Assembly (NCBI GenBank): GCA_016213775.1 | Contig: JACQZR010000231.1 | Span: forward strand, 1 to 50,703 | From: Acidobacteriota bacterium | GTDB taxonomy: Bacteria; Acidobacteriota; Terriglobia; Bryobacterales; Bryobacteraceae | Direction: 5' to 3' | Length of the DNA stretch: 50,703 nucleotides | In this document: piece after piece, positions 42,619 through 50,703 of the stretch | How the letters are laid out: each line of letters starts with the position of its first letter | Numbering within the stretch: the stretch's first letter is position 1 | Notes under the pieces: model-generated | The model's database searches: none | The model's input: the letters and a program-made list of their open reading frames with translations, nothing else | Told to the model about the DNA's origin: nothing | Translations under genes and position numbers: made by a program

Positions 42619-44274
42619 ATGAGGAAGCCGTATATTCTGGCCATCGATGACGATCTCTCAGTCCTGCGTGCCGTGGAGCGCGATCTGAAAAAGAGATTCA
42701 CTCCCAACTTCCGCGTCCTCTCGGTAGACTCTCCCCACAAGGCGCTGGACACCGTCCGTCAACTTACTGCCCGCGGCGATCGGGTTGCCCTGTTTCTCGT
42801 GGATCAACGCATGCCGCAGATGAGCGGCACGGAATTCCTGCAGCAATCCGCTTCCCTCCAACCTTACGCCCGGAGAGTGCTTCTCACCGCCTACGCCGAT
42901 TCCAACGCGGCCATCGATGCCATCAACAAAGCAAAGCTCCACCACTATTTGATGAAGCCCTGGGAGCCTCCCGAACAGAATCTCTATCCCGTTCTCGCCG
43001 ATCAACTGGAAGACTGGCAGGCAGCCAACGCCGAATCGTTTGAAGGCGCATATATCATCGGCACACGCTGGGCGCCGGAAACGCACCGCCTGAAAGATTT
43101 CCTCGCCAAGACCCAGATCCCCTATCGTTGGATGGAACCGGACGGCGTTGACGACCCCAGGGTGCGCGCAGCTCTGGAGGGACGAACGCAAACTCCGGCG
43201 ATCATCTTTCCCGATGGCACTGTTCTGGAACGTCCCGATCTTGCCCAGGTAGCCGCCAAACTCGGTCTGATCACCACACCGCTCAAGGATTTCTACGATG
43301 TGGTCGTCGTCGGCGCCGGGCCTGCCGGACTTGCCTGTGCTCTCTACTGCAGCACCGAAGGTTTGAAAACCATCATCGTGGAGCGCGAAGCCGCGGGTGG
43401 CCAGGCAGGACTCAGCTCGCGGATTGAGAACTACCTCGGTTTCCCTTCCGGCCTCAGCGGAGCCGATCTTGCCAGACGCGGCGTTGCGCAGGTGCGGCGC
43501 TTCGGAACGGAAGTCCTTGCCCCCGCCGAGGCCGTCGGCTTAACGGCCGAGGGCGAATACCGCGTCGTCAAACTATCCAACGGGCAGGAACTGGCCGCAC
43601 ACAGCGTCGTCATCGCCAGCGGTGTGCAGTGGCGCAGGCTGGACGTTCCCGGCATGGATCACCTCACCGGAGCCGGTGTCTACTACGGCGCAGCCATCAC
43701 GGAGTCCTCCTCGTGCAAGGATGAAGACGTCTACATCGTTGGCGGCGCCAACTCCGCTGGCCAGGCCGCGGTGCATTTCTCCGAGATTGCGCGCAGTGTG
43801 CGAATGATCGTCCGTGGCGATGGGCTGTCGAAATCGATGTCGCACTACCTGGTCGAGCGCATCCAGACCATCCCCAACATCTCCGTCATTCCCAACTCCG
43901 ATGTCGTTGCCGTGGATGGCGCCTCACGCCTGGAGCGAATCACCGTCCATCATCACGACACCGGCGCACGCGAAGAGTTGCGCGCCGCCGCGCTCTTCAT
44001 CTTCATTGGCGCGGAACCCCACAGCGAATGGTTGGAAGGTGTGCTCTGCCGCGATGCCAAGGGGTTCCTCGTCACCGGCGCTAACCTCCTGCAAAACGGC
44101 AAACGTCCACCGGGCTGGCGCATGGATCGTGATCCGTACCTGCTCGAAACCAGTGTCTCCGGAGTGTTTGCCGTCGGAGACATTCGCGACGGTGCGGTGC
44201 GCCGCGTCGCCAACAGCGTCGGCGAAGGCTCCATCGTTCTCTACTTCATCCGCCAATACATGAGGAACCGGTAG
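42619..44274 (+). CDS. Response regulator fused to a thioredoxin-reductase-like flavoprotein
   Basis: 551 residues in three parts. Receiver domain 1-125: acidic pair IDDD near 10, phospho-acceptor Asp62 (FLVDQRMPQMSG), Thr90 (LLTAYAD) and Lys113 (YLMKPWEP). Then a glutaredoxin-like segment at about 140-220 (AYIIGTRWAPETHRLKDFLA, ending TPAIIFPDGTVLERP) in which the usual Cys-Pro-x-Cys is Ala-Pro-Glu-Thr. Then an NAD(P)H/FAD oxidoreductase of thioredoxin-reductase type: FAD site VVGAGPAGLACALY near 231, NAD(P) site VYIVGGANSAGQAA near 371 and VSGVFAVGDIR near the end. The Cys-x-x-Cys of true thioredoxin reductases is absent (GAAITESSSC holds one Cys). Output is therefore probably enzymatic or flavin-based redox signalling. 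The partner kinase starts 4 bp later. Confidence 0.92.
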   Translation: MRKPYILAIDDDLSVLRAVERDLKKRFTPNFRVLSVDSPHKALDTVRQLTARGDRVALFLVDQRMPQMSGTEFLQQSASLQPYARRVLLTAYADSNAAIDAINKAKLHHYLMKPWEPPEQNLYPVLADQLEDWQAANAESFEGAYIIGTRWAPETHRLKDFLAKTQIPYRWMEPDGVDDPRVRAALEGRTQTPAIIFPDGTVLERPDLAQVAAKLGLITTPLKDFYDVVVVGAGPAGLACALYCSTEGLKTIIVEREAAGGQAGLSSRIENYLGFPSGLSGADLARRGVAQVRRFGTEVLAPAEAVGLTAEGEYRVVKLSNGQELAAHSVVIASGVQWRRLDVPGMDHLTGAGVYYGAAITESSSCKDEDVYIVGGANSAGQAAVHFSEIARSVRMIVRGDGLSKSMSHYLVERIQTIPNISVIPNSDVVAVDGASRLERITVHHHDTGAREELRAAALFIFIGAEPHSEWLEGVLCRDAKGFLVTGANLLQNGKRPPGWRMDRDPYLLETSVSGVFAVGDIRDGAVRRVANSVGEGSIVLYFIRQYMRNR

Positions 44275-44278
44275 CGCC

Positions 44279-45673
44279 ATGGAATCTATTACGGCCGAGG
44301 AGTTACTCCGTGTCCCGATCTTCGAGGGCGAAGCGATGGAAGCCATCGAGTGGATCGCCGCAAAGATGGAGGTCCATTCCTTTCAGGCAGGCGACAGCCT
44401 TCTGTCGGAAGGCGAACCGGCCCGCGAGATGATCGTTGTCCTCGCAGGTGAGATTCACTTTCAGCGCATAGGCAACGAGAGGATTCTTGTTGTGCCGGCC
44501 GGACAGGTCACCGGATTGCTTCCCTTCTCCCGCATGAAAACATGGCGGGGCAGTGGATGGGCCGCCCAGCCGGCACGTCTCGCCAAACTCGATTGCGAAC
44601 ATTTCCGTGAGCTCGTCTACCGTGCTCCCGTGCTGGCACAAAGGCTGGTAGGGGAGATGACCGATCGTGCCCGCGAGTTCACACGCATTGAAGAGGGTTC
44701 CAACCGCCTGCTAGCGCTCGGAAAACTCGCCGCCGGACTGGCCCATGAGTTGAACAATCCGGCCGCGGCCGCCGTTCGCTCCTCGGCCCGTCTCCGGGAA
44801 TTGCTGAATGAGCGCAGGCAGTTCGCACTCCTGCTGCGAACCACAGTACTGCCCGCGCAGGCAAGCGAAATCATAGTGGAATTGGGCGAGACCATCCACA
44901 ACTGTTCCGCCTCGCCCGGACTCATTGACCCACTGGAACGCGACGATCGCGAATCCGAGATGAGTGACTGGCTCGACGAGCACGCGCTTCCCTCTGAACT
45001 CGCCTCAGGCCTGGTAGATGCCGGAATCGCCCCGCTCCAACTCGCGCCGCTGGCAGACCAGATGACCGTCGAAAGCCTGACCGCCGGATTGAGGATACTC
45101 ACCGCCGACCATGAGATTCTCTGCCTGAGCCGCGAATTGGAGGAAGCCTCCCGCCGTGTCTCGGAACTCGTGCGCGCGGTCAAATCCTATTCGTACATGG
45201 ATCAAAGCACCATCACGGACGTCAATGTGGAAGAAGGACTGGACGCAACCCTGCGTATGTTCCAGCACCAACTCAAGCATGGCGTGCAGGTCGTGCGCGA
45301 CTTCTGCGGAGCTCTGCCGTCCATCCGCGCCAACGGAAGCGAACTCAATCAGGTCTGGACCAACCTCATCGACAACGCCTTGGACGCAATGGAATCCATG
45401 CCGCCCGAGGCCCTGCGAAAACTCTCCGTCACTACCAGGCTGGAGCGAATTGGAATCCTCGTGGAGATCGGCGACAACGGTCCGGGCATCCCTCCTGAAG
45501 TGGAGCACCGCATGTTCGAACCGTTCTTCACGACAAAGAGTGTGGGCGAAGGGACCGGCTTGGGCCTCGATATCGTCCAGCGCATCGTAAGGAACCACCG
45601 TGGGTCCATCCGGGTTTCGTCCTCACCTGGGAATACCGTATTTCAGGTGCGCCTTCCCGTAAGCCAGTCCTGA
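44279..45673 (+). CDS. Soluble histidine kinase with N-terminal cyclic-nucleotide-binding-like domain
   Basis: 464 residues, GAGGAACC upstream. Residues 1-130 form a cNMP-binding-like beta-roll (LLRVPIFEGEAMEAIEWIAA, FQAGDSLLSEGEPAREMIVV). H-box GKLAAGLAHELNNPAAAAVR with His156, then an unusually long helical insertion to about 330, then N-box NLIDNALDAM, G1 DNGPGIP, F-box FEPFFTTK and G2 GTGLGLDIV. No membrane segments, so it senses inside the cell. It is 4 bp from the receiver-flavoprotein gene and surely its partner. Whether it binds cAMP or cGMP cannot be told; the phosphate-binding Arg-Ala motif is not clear. Confidence 0.92.
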   Translation: MESITAEELLRVPIFEGEAMEAIEWIAAKMEVHSFQAGDSLLSEGEPAREMIVVLAGEIHFQRIGNERILVVPAGQVTGLLPFSRMKTWRGSGWAAQPARLAKLDCEHFRELVYRAPVLAQRLVGEMTDRAREFTRIEEGSNRLLALGKLAAGLAHELNNPAAAAVRSSARLRELLNERRQFALLLRTTVLPAQASEIIVELGETIHNCSASPGLIDPLERDDRESEMSDWLDEHALPSELASGLVDAGIAPLQLAPLADQMTVESLTAGLRILTADHEILCLSRELEEASRRVSELVRAVKSYSYMDQSTITDVNVEEGLDATLRMFQHQLKHGVQVVRDFCGALPSIRANGSELNQVWTNLIDNALDAMESMPPEALRKLSVTTRLERIGILVEIGDNGPGIPPEVEHRMFEPFFTTKSVGEGTGLGLDIVQRIVRNHRGSIRVSSSPGNTVFQVRLPVSQS

Positions 45674-45715
45674 GAGACGGCTCCGTAAGCGACTTGCTGA
45701 CAACGAAATGCGAAA

Positions 45716-45741
45716 CCGAGCCGCGCGCAAGCGGATTCCGG
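45716..45741. repeat. REP-like palindrome between convergent genes
   Basis: CCGCGCGCAAGCGG (45721-45734) has a CCGC/GCGG stem and shares CCGAGCCGCG with the element at 34286-34295. A second, weaker piece (TCCGTAAGCGA) lies at about 45682-45692. It may also act as a bidirectional terminator between the kinase and receptor 2. Confidence 0.4.
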
Positions 45742-45773
45742 TTCTTCAGGAGACCCTGAGTGCGTCTAGCCGA

Positions 45774-48700
45774 TCAGAGCGAGAACCGCACGCCAAGCTG
45801 AATGAGCCGCGGGTAGTTCGCCTGCGACGTGATGATGCCGAACGAAGGGTTAGTGAACGAGGTGTTTGGCCCGTAGAACGTGGGAGTGTTGGTTACGTTC
45901 AGCGATTCCGCCCGAAACTGCGCCTTCAACCTCTCTTTAATCGTCAGTGTCTTGAACAACGATACGTCGAAGTTCACCTGCCCGGGCCCGCGCAGCGAAA
46001 TCACGCGGCTGATGTTGCCGAACGTAAACTGCGGCGCTACCGAAAAAGCCGCCGGGTTGATCCAACCATCCAGCCGCTTGGCGAAGGACTCATCCCGGGC
46101 CGCGCTCGTTCCAGTTGCATTTGGCCGCTGCACGCTGGCGCCGAACACACCGTTGTTGTTCGGCTGTGTCACAGCCAGCGGATAGCCGCTCTGCACAACG
46201 CTCACGAGGTTCATTGACCACCCTCCGGCTACCGCGCTCACCCACTTCCCCTTCCCTTTCCCGAATGGCAACTCAGACGTGAACGCCATGGAGAGACGAT
46301 GAGGAGTATGGGATGACGACAAGCCATATTCAGGCGACAGATCGTAAACGTTCTGCGGCCCGCCGGGCGTGCTGCTGTAGGAATTGGCAACCGTGCCATA
46401 CCCCTGATCCATGTTCCTCGACCATGTATACGTGGCGAGGACCGAGACTCCATTGGCGAACCGGCGCTGGATCTTGGCGTACAGCGAGTTGTACAAGGAG
46501 CGGTTGCTATCCGAGCTGTTCACCGTCACGGAGCCGAACTGCGGGAACGGCAGCAGCGACTGCGATCGCGAGATGGCCGGATTGCCGACGTTCAATACCC
46601 CACCCTTGCCGAACATCGGATTGGCGATGTTCGCGTTGAGCGCCGAACCCAACCCCAGATACGAAGGATGCATCTGGTTGATGTTCCGCCCGTCCTGTAC
46701 GAGGTGAATGCCGCGCGAGCCGATGAAGCCCGTCGAAAGCACCAGGTTCCCCTTGAACTGCCGCTGCACATCGAATGAGAACTGCTGCACGTACCCGCCT
46801 GAGCGGGTGTTATTGTCCAGCACGGAAATCGACTGGCCGATACCCGCGAGCCCACCCGCCGAGTTCCCCGCCGGCTGCAGCAGCCCATTTGGATAAGGGT
46901 TGCTCAACGTCGCGTTGGGCGTGTAGTTGTTGTCGAGCGAAGTGAGAATCGGTGTGCTCTGCGAATACCCGAGCGCGCTCTGGAAGCTGAACGGGAGCGG
47001 CGCCCAGAAGACCCCGTAGCCGCCGCGGATCGACATCTTCGGCGTGGCTGCGTAGGCAAACCCAATACGCGGCCCAAGCTTCACCGCGTTCGGATTGAAT
47101 GCGTGTGTCTTGTTGCCATCCAACCCTGCGTAGAGCATGGTGCCATTCAGCTTCAACTCCGGCACCCTAGCCTGCAGCGGATTGACTGCCGCCGGATCGA
47201 ATCCCGTGATGAACTTGTTGTCCACTTCCTGAGGTCCCGATTCATGCTCCATACGCAGACCAATGTTAATCGTGAGTTTGGGCGAAAAGCGGAAGTCGTC
47301 CTGGACGAACCACCCGTAGTAGCGTACAAAATCGTAGAAGTTAGTACCCACGGTCATGGATCCGGCGGTGGGATAACCGAGCAGCATCGTCGCAAGACCA
47401 GCACCGGTGCCAAGGCTGGTTGTTCTTGGAGTCGCTCGCGTGAATACCTCAGAGAAACTGAAACTCGACGGGCCCACCCCAGGCGCCCCGTCGTGGTTCA
47501 ACAGGCGGTAGTCGAAGCCGCCCTTCACCGTGTGCCTCCCGCGGAAATAGGCCACCGTCGTGTTGAAGCTCTTTGAATGAAAGACGTTCTGCGACGTGGC
47601 GCCGCCACCATAGTTGGCCAGATCGCTCATCGTGATGGAGGGGAATGAAGGATAGCTGGTTGCCGCGGCCAGGCTTGCGGGGAAACCGAGCTTCGTCAGA
47701 TCAAACCCGAGACTGACCGGAGTAGAGAAGTTGGGAAAGCGGTTGAATCCGTAGCGCGCCGTGATCACCACGGCGGCCGCCGGCGTAAACGTTGAGTTCA
47801 CTTGCGTGGCGTCCACCTTGCGGTACAGTACACCTTGGCCAGGTGACGCGATCTGGTTGGGAAACCAACGATTGCTCGGCTCCTGGCTTCCGTAGTGCAA
47901 ATACGAAATCGCAAACCGCCACCACGGGAACAATTCATGGTCGCCCTTGAATGTCATTTGATCCGCGCGATTGAACGCACGCACCGTCGTGTCGAAATTA
48001 GGGGCGCCATAGTAGGACGTGGCGATGTTCGGGTCGGGATAGTAGGTGGCGAGGTTCAGTCCCACGGCGTTGCGGCGTGCACCTGGCAACACGTTTCCGG
48101 CAAACGGCTGACGCACACCGTCGGCAGTTGTGGTCAAGGGATCGTAAATCACTTGCGGCGATCCGTTCCGATAGAGACTCTTCGAAAAATCCCCCGTGCG
48201 TTCCAGCGCCGTGGGCACCGCCAGCCGCGTCCCCGATGCATCGTACTGCCGGTACGCCTCCCCAGTCACAAAGAAGAAACTCTTGTTCCGGCCATCGTAA
48301 ATCTTTGGAATCCAAATCGGCCCACCGATGGATCCGCCGTAATTTCGGAACGGCTGATCTGGCTTGCCCTGCCCTGCCCGATTCGAAAAGAAGTTGTTCG
48401 CCACCCAATCCGTCTGCCGAAGATACCCGAACGCGCTGCCATGCAAACGGTTGGTCCCCGATCGAAGAAACGTGTTGAACGTGCCGCCGCCAGTACGGCC
48501 CATCTCCGCGTCGTACGTATTGGCCTGCATTTTCATTTCCTGCACCGCTTCCTGCGAAGGAATGATCACCGCGCGGTTGGTCGAGTCCGTGATGGAGATG
48601 CCATCGAGCGTATAGTTGTTGCCGCGCACCGGCCCGCCCGCCACAGAAATCTGCGACGATCCCGACTGGTCCTGCATGCGGTTGAACTTCGGATTGCCCA

Positions 48701-49175
48701 CCTGCACCACGGCTTCTGACAGCTTCGACATCATGAAGGGATTGCGCCCGAGGTTCGGCAGATCTTCCAGCTTCTGCCGGTCGATCACCTGTCCCGTGGA
48801 AGCATCGGCGGTGTTGAGCGTCATGGCCTCCGAGGTCACATTTACCTGATCGCTCACCTGTCCAAGCTCCAGCGCCACATCCACCGTAACCGCCGTCTGC
48901 GTGGCCACCACGATCCCCTTGCGCTCAGCGCGGCGGAATCCAGGCGCTTCCGCCAGCATCGTGTACGTCGCCGGTGTTAGCGCCGAAAATGTGAACTCCC
49001 CTTGATCCGTACTGAGAATCGAACGCGTCGCCGCCGTTCCTTCATCAATCAGTGTGATTTTCGCCAGCGGCACGCCGCTTCCTTGCGGATCGGTAATGCG
49101 TCCCCGCAAGGAGCCCTGAAAGCCCTGCCCCCAAAGCGAAGCAGTCAGCAGAAGAATTGGGTACACGTATCGCAT
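45774..49175 (-). CDS. Oar-like TonB-dependent receptor, second copy type
   Basis: 1133 residues, GGAGG before the ATG. Signal peptide MRYVYPILLLTASLWGQGF; a carboxypeptidase-regulatory-like domain to about 105 (GSLRGRITDPQGSGVPLAKI, FSALTPATYTMLAEAPGFRR); plug-like region with DRQKLEDLPNLGRNPFMMSK, YTLDGISITDSTNRA and GGGTFNTFLRSGTNRLHGSA; a barrel to the C-terminal LGVRFSL. It differs throughout from the receptor at 27534 and is no recent duplicate. It follows the aminotransferase gene by 63 bp on the same strand and converges with the kinase gene. Ligand unknown. Confidence 0.9.
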   Translation of the reverse strand: MRYVYPILLLTASLWGQGFQGSLRGRITDPQGSGVPLAKITLIDEGTAATRSILSTDQGEFTFSALTPATYTMLAEAPGFRRAERKGIVVATQTAVTVDVALELGQVSDQVNVTSEAMTLNTADASTGQVIDRQKLEDLPNLGRNPFMMSKLSEAVVQVGNPKFNRMQDQSGSSQISVAGGPVRGNNYTLDGISITDSTNRAVIIPSQEAVQEMKMQANTYDAEMGRTGGGTFNTFLRSGTNRLHGSAFGYLRQTDWVANNFFSNRAGQGKPDQPFRNYGGSIGGPIWIPKIYDGRNKSFFFVTGEAYRQYDASGTRLAVPTALERTGDFSKSLYRNGSPQVIYDPLTTTADGVRQPFAGNVLPGARRNAVGLNLATYYPDPNIATSYYGAPNFDTTVRAFNRADQMTFKGDHELFPWWRFAISYLHYGSQEPSNRWFPNQIASPGQGVLYRKVDATQVNSTFTPAAAVVITARYGFNRFPNFSTPVSLGFDLTKLGFPASLAAATSYPSFPSITMSDLANYGGGATSQNVFHSKSFNTTVAYFRGRHTVKGGFDYRLLNHDGAPGVGPSSFSFSEVFTRATPRTTSLGTGAGLATMLLGYPTAGSMTVGTNFYDFVRYYGWFVQDDFRFSPKLTINIGLRMEHESGPQEVDNKFITGFDPAAVNPLQARVPELKLNGTMLYAGLDGNKTHAFNPNAVKLGPRIGFAYAATPKMSIRGGYGVFWAPLPFSFQSALGYSQSTPILTSLDNNYTPNATLSNPYPNGLLQPAGNSAGGLAGIGQSISVLDNNTRSGGYVQQFSFDVQRQFKGNLVLSTGFIGSRGIHLVQDGRNINQMHPSYLGLGSALNANIANPMFGKGGVLNVGNPAISRSQSLLPFPQFGSVTVNSSDSNRSLYNSLYAKIQRRFANGVSVLATYTWSRNMDQGYGTVANSYSSTPGGPQNVYDLSPEYGLSSSHTPHRLSMAFTSELPFGKGKGKWVSAVAGGWSMNLVSVVQSGYPLAVTQPNNNGVFGASVQRPNATGTSAARDESFAKRLDGWINPAAFSVAPQFTFGNISRVISLRGPGQVNFDVSLFKTLTIKERLKAQFRAESLNVTNTPTFYGPNTSFTNPSFGIITSQANYPRLIQLGVRFSL

Positions 49176-49238
49176 GAGTCCTCCATCGGTTTTGGCAATG
49201 GCGCGACGTGACGCCCGAAATGTGTCGGCGACTTGGGT

Positions 49239-50417
49239 TTAGCTGAGAACTTTGTCCAACGCGGCTTTGAACTTGTTCATCTCGTCCTGCGTGCCCACGG
49301 TAACGCGCACCTTGGTTGGCCATGCAGGCCATACCCGGCCAATGTAGACCTTCTGATCCGCCATCATCTGCGCGATTTCTCCGCCCGGCCGTCCCACTTC
49401 CATCATGAAGAAGTTGGTTTGACTGGGCACGTAAGTTATCTTCCTCTTCTCCAGAAACTCAAACACGTCGTCACGAATGCGTTTGTTGATGGCTCGCCGT
49501 TCGGCAATGAGGCCCTTTGCCTGCAAGCTGGCAGTGGCGCATGCAATCCCTGTGATTGGCAGGAATCCGCTCGATCCGAAGGCCCGCATCTTATCCAGCA
49601 GATCAGGACGCGCCAGAGCAAAACCGGCTCGCAGGCCCGCCATGCCGTAGATCTTGGAGAACGTCCGCAGAACAATCACATCCTTGTCGGCTGCTACCAG
49701 GTCGCTCGCTGGTTTGGCATCTTCCGAGAAATGGATGTAGGCTTCATCCACCACCACGACAGCGTCCTTCTTCTTGTTCGCGAGCAGATACTCGATGTCC
49801 TTGCGCGCGGTGACGGTTCCGCTCGGATTGTTCGGATTGCACACATAGTATGCGCCGGCGTTCGGATCGGCCTTAACCATTGCCTCGACATCGTGGCTGT
49901 AATCGGCGCGCAGCGGAACGCGAATTACCTTCGATCCGATGAAACGCGGTGCACCGCCGCCATACCCCGGATCGCCCATCACCCAACTCCGCGTTGGCGA
50001 CGTGAATGCGCATGTCGAACGATGCAAGGGATCGCTCGATCCCGCGAACGCCGCCACGTATCCTTCCTTCACGCCCTCTGTTTCTGATACAGCTTTGGCG
50101 AATGCCTGCTGCTCACCGAAGGGCGAGTACCGCCCGCCATGCGGCGCCACTCTGGCAATCGCCTCCAGCCCTTCTTTGCACGGTCCCAGCGGGTTTTCGT
50201 TCGAACTGATGCGAACGGCATTCGGATCCATCGGCCTCCGGCCCGATCCGCGGCGCAGCCTCTGTTCGGCCTCCTGCGCCATCGCGTATTCGTTATAGAA
50301 CGGAAGCACGGCGCCGGCCGATAGTAACCTTGCAACCCGGCCGATTTCCCGCCGGGAAAACCCTCTCTGCAGCAAGGAGGACGAAGCAGATTCTTCCCTC
50401 GCCCTGTTTTGTGGCAT
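49239..50417 (-). CDS. Tat-exported PLP-dependent aminotransferase (histidinol-phosphate aminotransferase-like)
   Basis: 392 residues, GGGAG seven bases before the ATG. N-terminal twin-arginine signal FSRREIGRVARLLSAGAVLP. Fold-type I aminotransferase body: ISSNENPLGPCKEGLEAI, YYVCNPNNPSGTVTARKDIE, VVVVDEAYIHFSEDA, and the PLP lysine in RTFSKIYGMAGLRAGFALA; the end KVRVTVGTQDEMNKFKAALD is typical of the HisC-like group. HisC itself is cytosolic, so an exported relative must act on a periplasmic amino or keto compound or be secreted with cofactor bound. It precedes TonB-dependent receptor 2 and may share its transcript. Confidence 0.88.
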   Translation of the reverse strand: MPQNRAREESASSSLLQRGFSRREIGRVARLLSAGAVLPFYNEYAMAQEAEQRLRRGSGRRPMDPNAVRISSNENPLGPCKEGLEAIARVAPHGGRYSPFGEQQAFAKAVSETEGVKEGYVAAFAGSSDPLHRSTCAFTSPTRSWVMGDPGYGGGAPRFIGSKVIRVPLRADYSHDVEAMVKADPNAGAYYVCNPNNPSGTVTARKDIEYLLANKKKDAVVVVDEAYIHFSEDAKPASDLVAADKDVIVLRTFSKIYGMAGLRAGFALARPDLLDKMRAFGSSGFLPITGIACATASLQAKGLIAERRAINKRIRDDVFEFLEKRKITYVPSQTNFFMMEVGRPGGEIAQMMADQKVYIGRVWPAWPTKVRVTVGTQDEMNKFKAALDKVLS

Positions 50418-50703
50418 GGCAAATCTCCCTTAGATGTAGTTGTGTGGAGGCAGACTCTACCGGGAGTTAGTCTATCGACGGGGGTGAGCCAACCGGGACG
50501 GAGGGTTACTGACAAGACTAAGGTGCGGCGCCGCGAATGTCAAGAGAAAACGACGGAATTCACTGCGATTCAGACAGTGGGGAGGGCAGGAGTGCCAGCC
50601 TTCGCCAGAGGCTTCGGCCGACGGGATTAAAAACGGCGATGCGATGGTGAATCGGCTGAGGGGGGAAAGGTGTTTTGCCTCAATTCAAAAATGAGGGGTG
50701 CTC
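50418..50703. other. Intergenic right edge, no gene recognised
   Basis: No credible coding frame on either strand. It contains the GGCAGGAGTGCC element at 50585-50596 and, next to the aminotransferase, its ribosome site on the minus strand. Confidence 0.6.

Noticed and set aside
27534-49175. The two large receptors as a recent duplication
   Set aside because: They share only the family layout; signal peptides, plug motifs and ends differ throughout.
1-50703. tRNA, rRNA, transposase, integrase or phage genes
   Set aside because: None recognised on either strand by motif or by protein content.

Overview
The window looks like chromosomal DNA from a GC-rich Acidobacteriota bacterium, probably near Solibacter/Bryobacter. 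This is inferred from gene content, not from a marker gene. The clues are two very large Oar-like TonB-dependent receptors with N-terminal carboxypeptidase-regulatory domains, a DUF5916 outer-membrane protein, a PD40 propeller protein beside a two-component system, a CHAT protein next to an ECF sigma/anti-sigma pair, a fused E2-E1 2-oxoglutarate enzyme, and several proteins with signal or Tat peptides. No rRNA, tRNA, CRISPR array, transposase or phage gene was found.

Layout. 1-5.5 kb: the 3' end of a membrane-anchored CHAT gene converges on a minus-strand run of ECF sigma factor, anti-sigma factor and a secreted protein; upstream of these lie a DUF5916 protein and a small secreted tandem-repeat protein. 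5.6-9.5 kb: an SPFH/flotillin-like protein, a FluC fluoride channel and a PspF-like sigma-54 activator without a sensor domain. 9.6-17.8 kb: kgd, a GlsB-like membrane protein, valS and an AAA ATPase fused to a PD-(D/E)XK nuclease-like domain. 17.8-22.5 kb: secreted or small membrane proteins, a D-aminoacylase-like amidohydrolase and an exported double RidA-like protein. 22.6-26.1 kb: a vitamin B6 block, with a MocR/PdxR-type regulator followed on the same strand by pdxS, pdxT and a low-molecular-weight phosphatase. 26.2-33.5 kb: a Tudor-like small protein, a Tat-exported DUF3500 protein, TonB-dependent receptor 1, and a diheme cytochrome c overlapping a PQQ dehydrogenase. 33.5-34.4 kb: hicB, a broken hicA, an orphan DUF433 antitoxin and palindromic repeats. 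34.4-42.5 kb: rimO and yacG, then a histidine kinase/response regulator/PD40 segment that ends at a second, broken copy of the yacG 3' end, then a pectate lyase. 42.6-45.7 kb: a receiver-oxidoreductase fusion and its cyclic-nucleotide-domain kinase. 45.8-50.4 kb: TonB-dependent receptor 2 and a Tat-exported aminotransferase.

The strongest leads are these. (1) A two-component pair whose response regulator ends in a thioredoxin-reductase-like flavoprotein in which the expected redox cysteines are missing. (2) A roughly 5-kb regulatory segment bounded by 48/50-identical copies of the yacG 3' end, with a shared operator-like motif in front of both of its transcription units. (3) A cluster of TGGAC/GGTCC half-sites over the promoter of the B6 regulator. 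(4) A 57-bp tandem repeat that builds a small secreted protein. (5) Two neighbouring orphan antitoxins, one of them beside a decayed hicA.

All functions come from reading motifs and context by eye; no database search was run.
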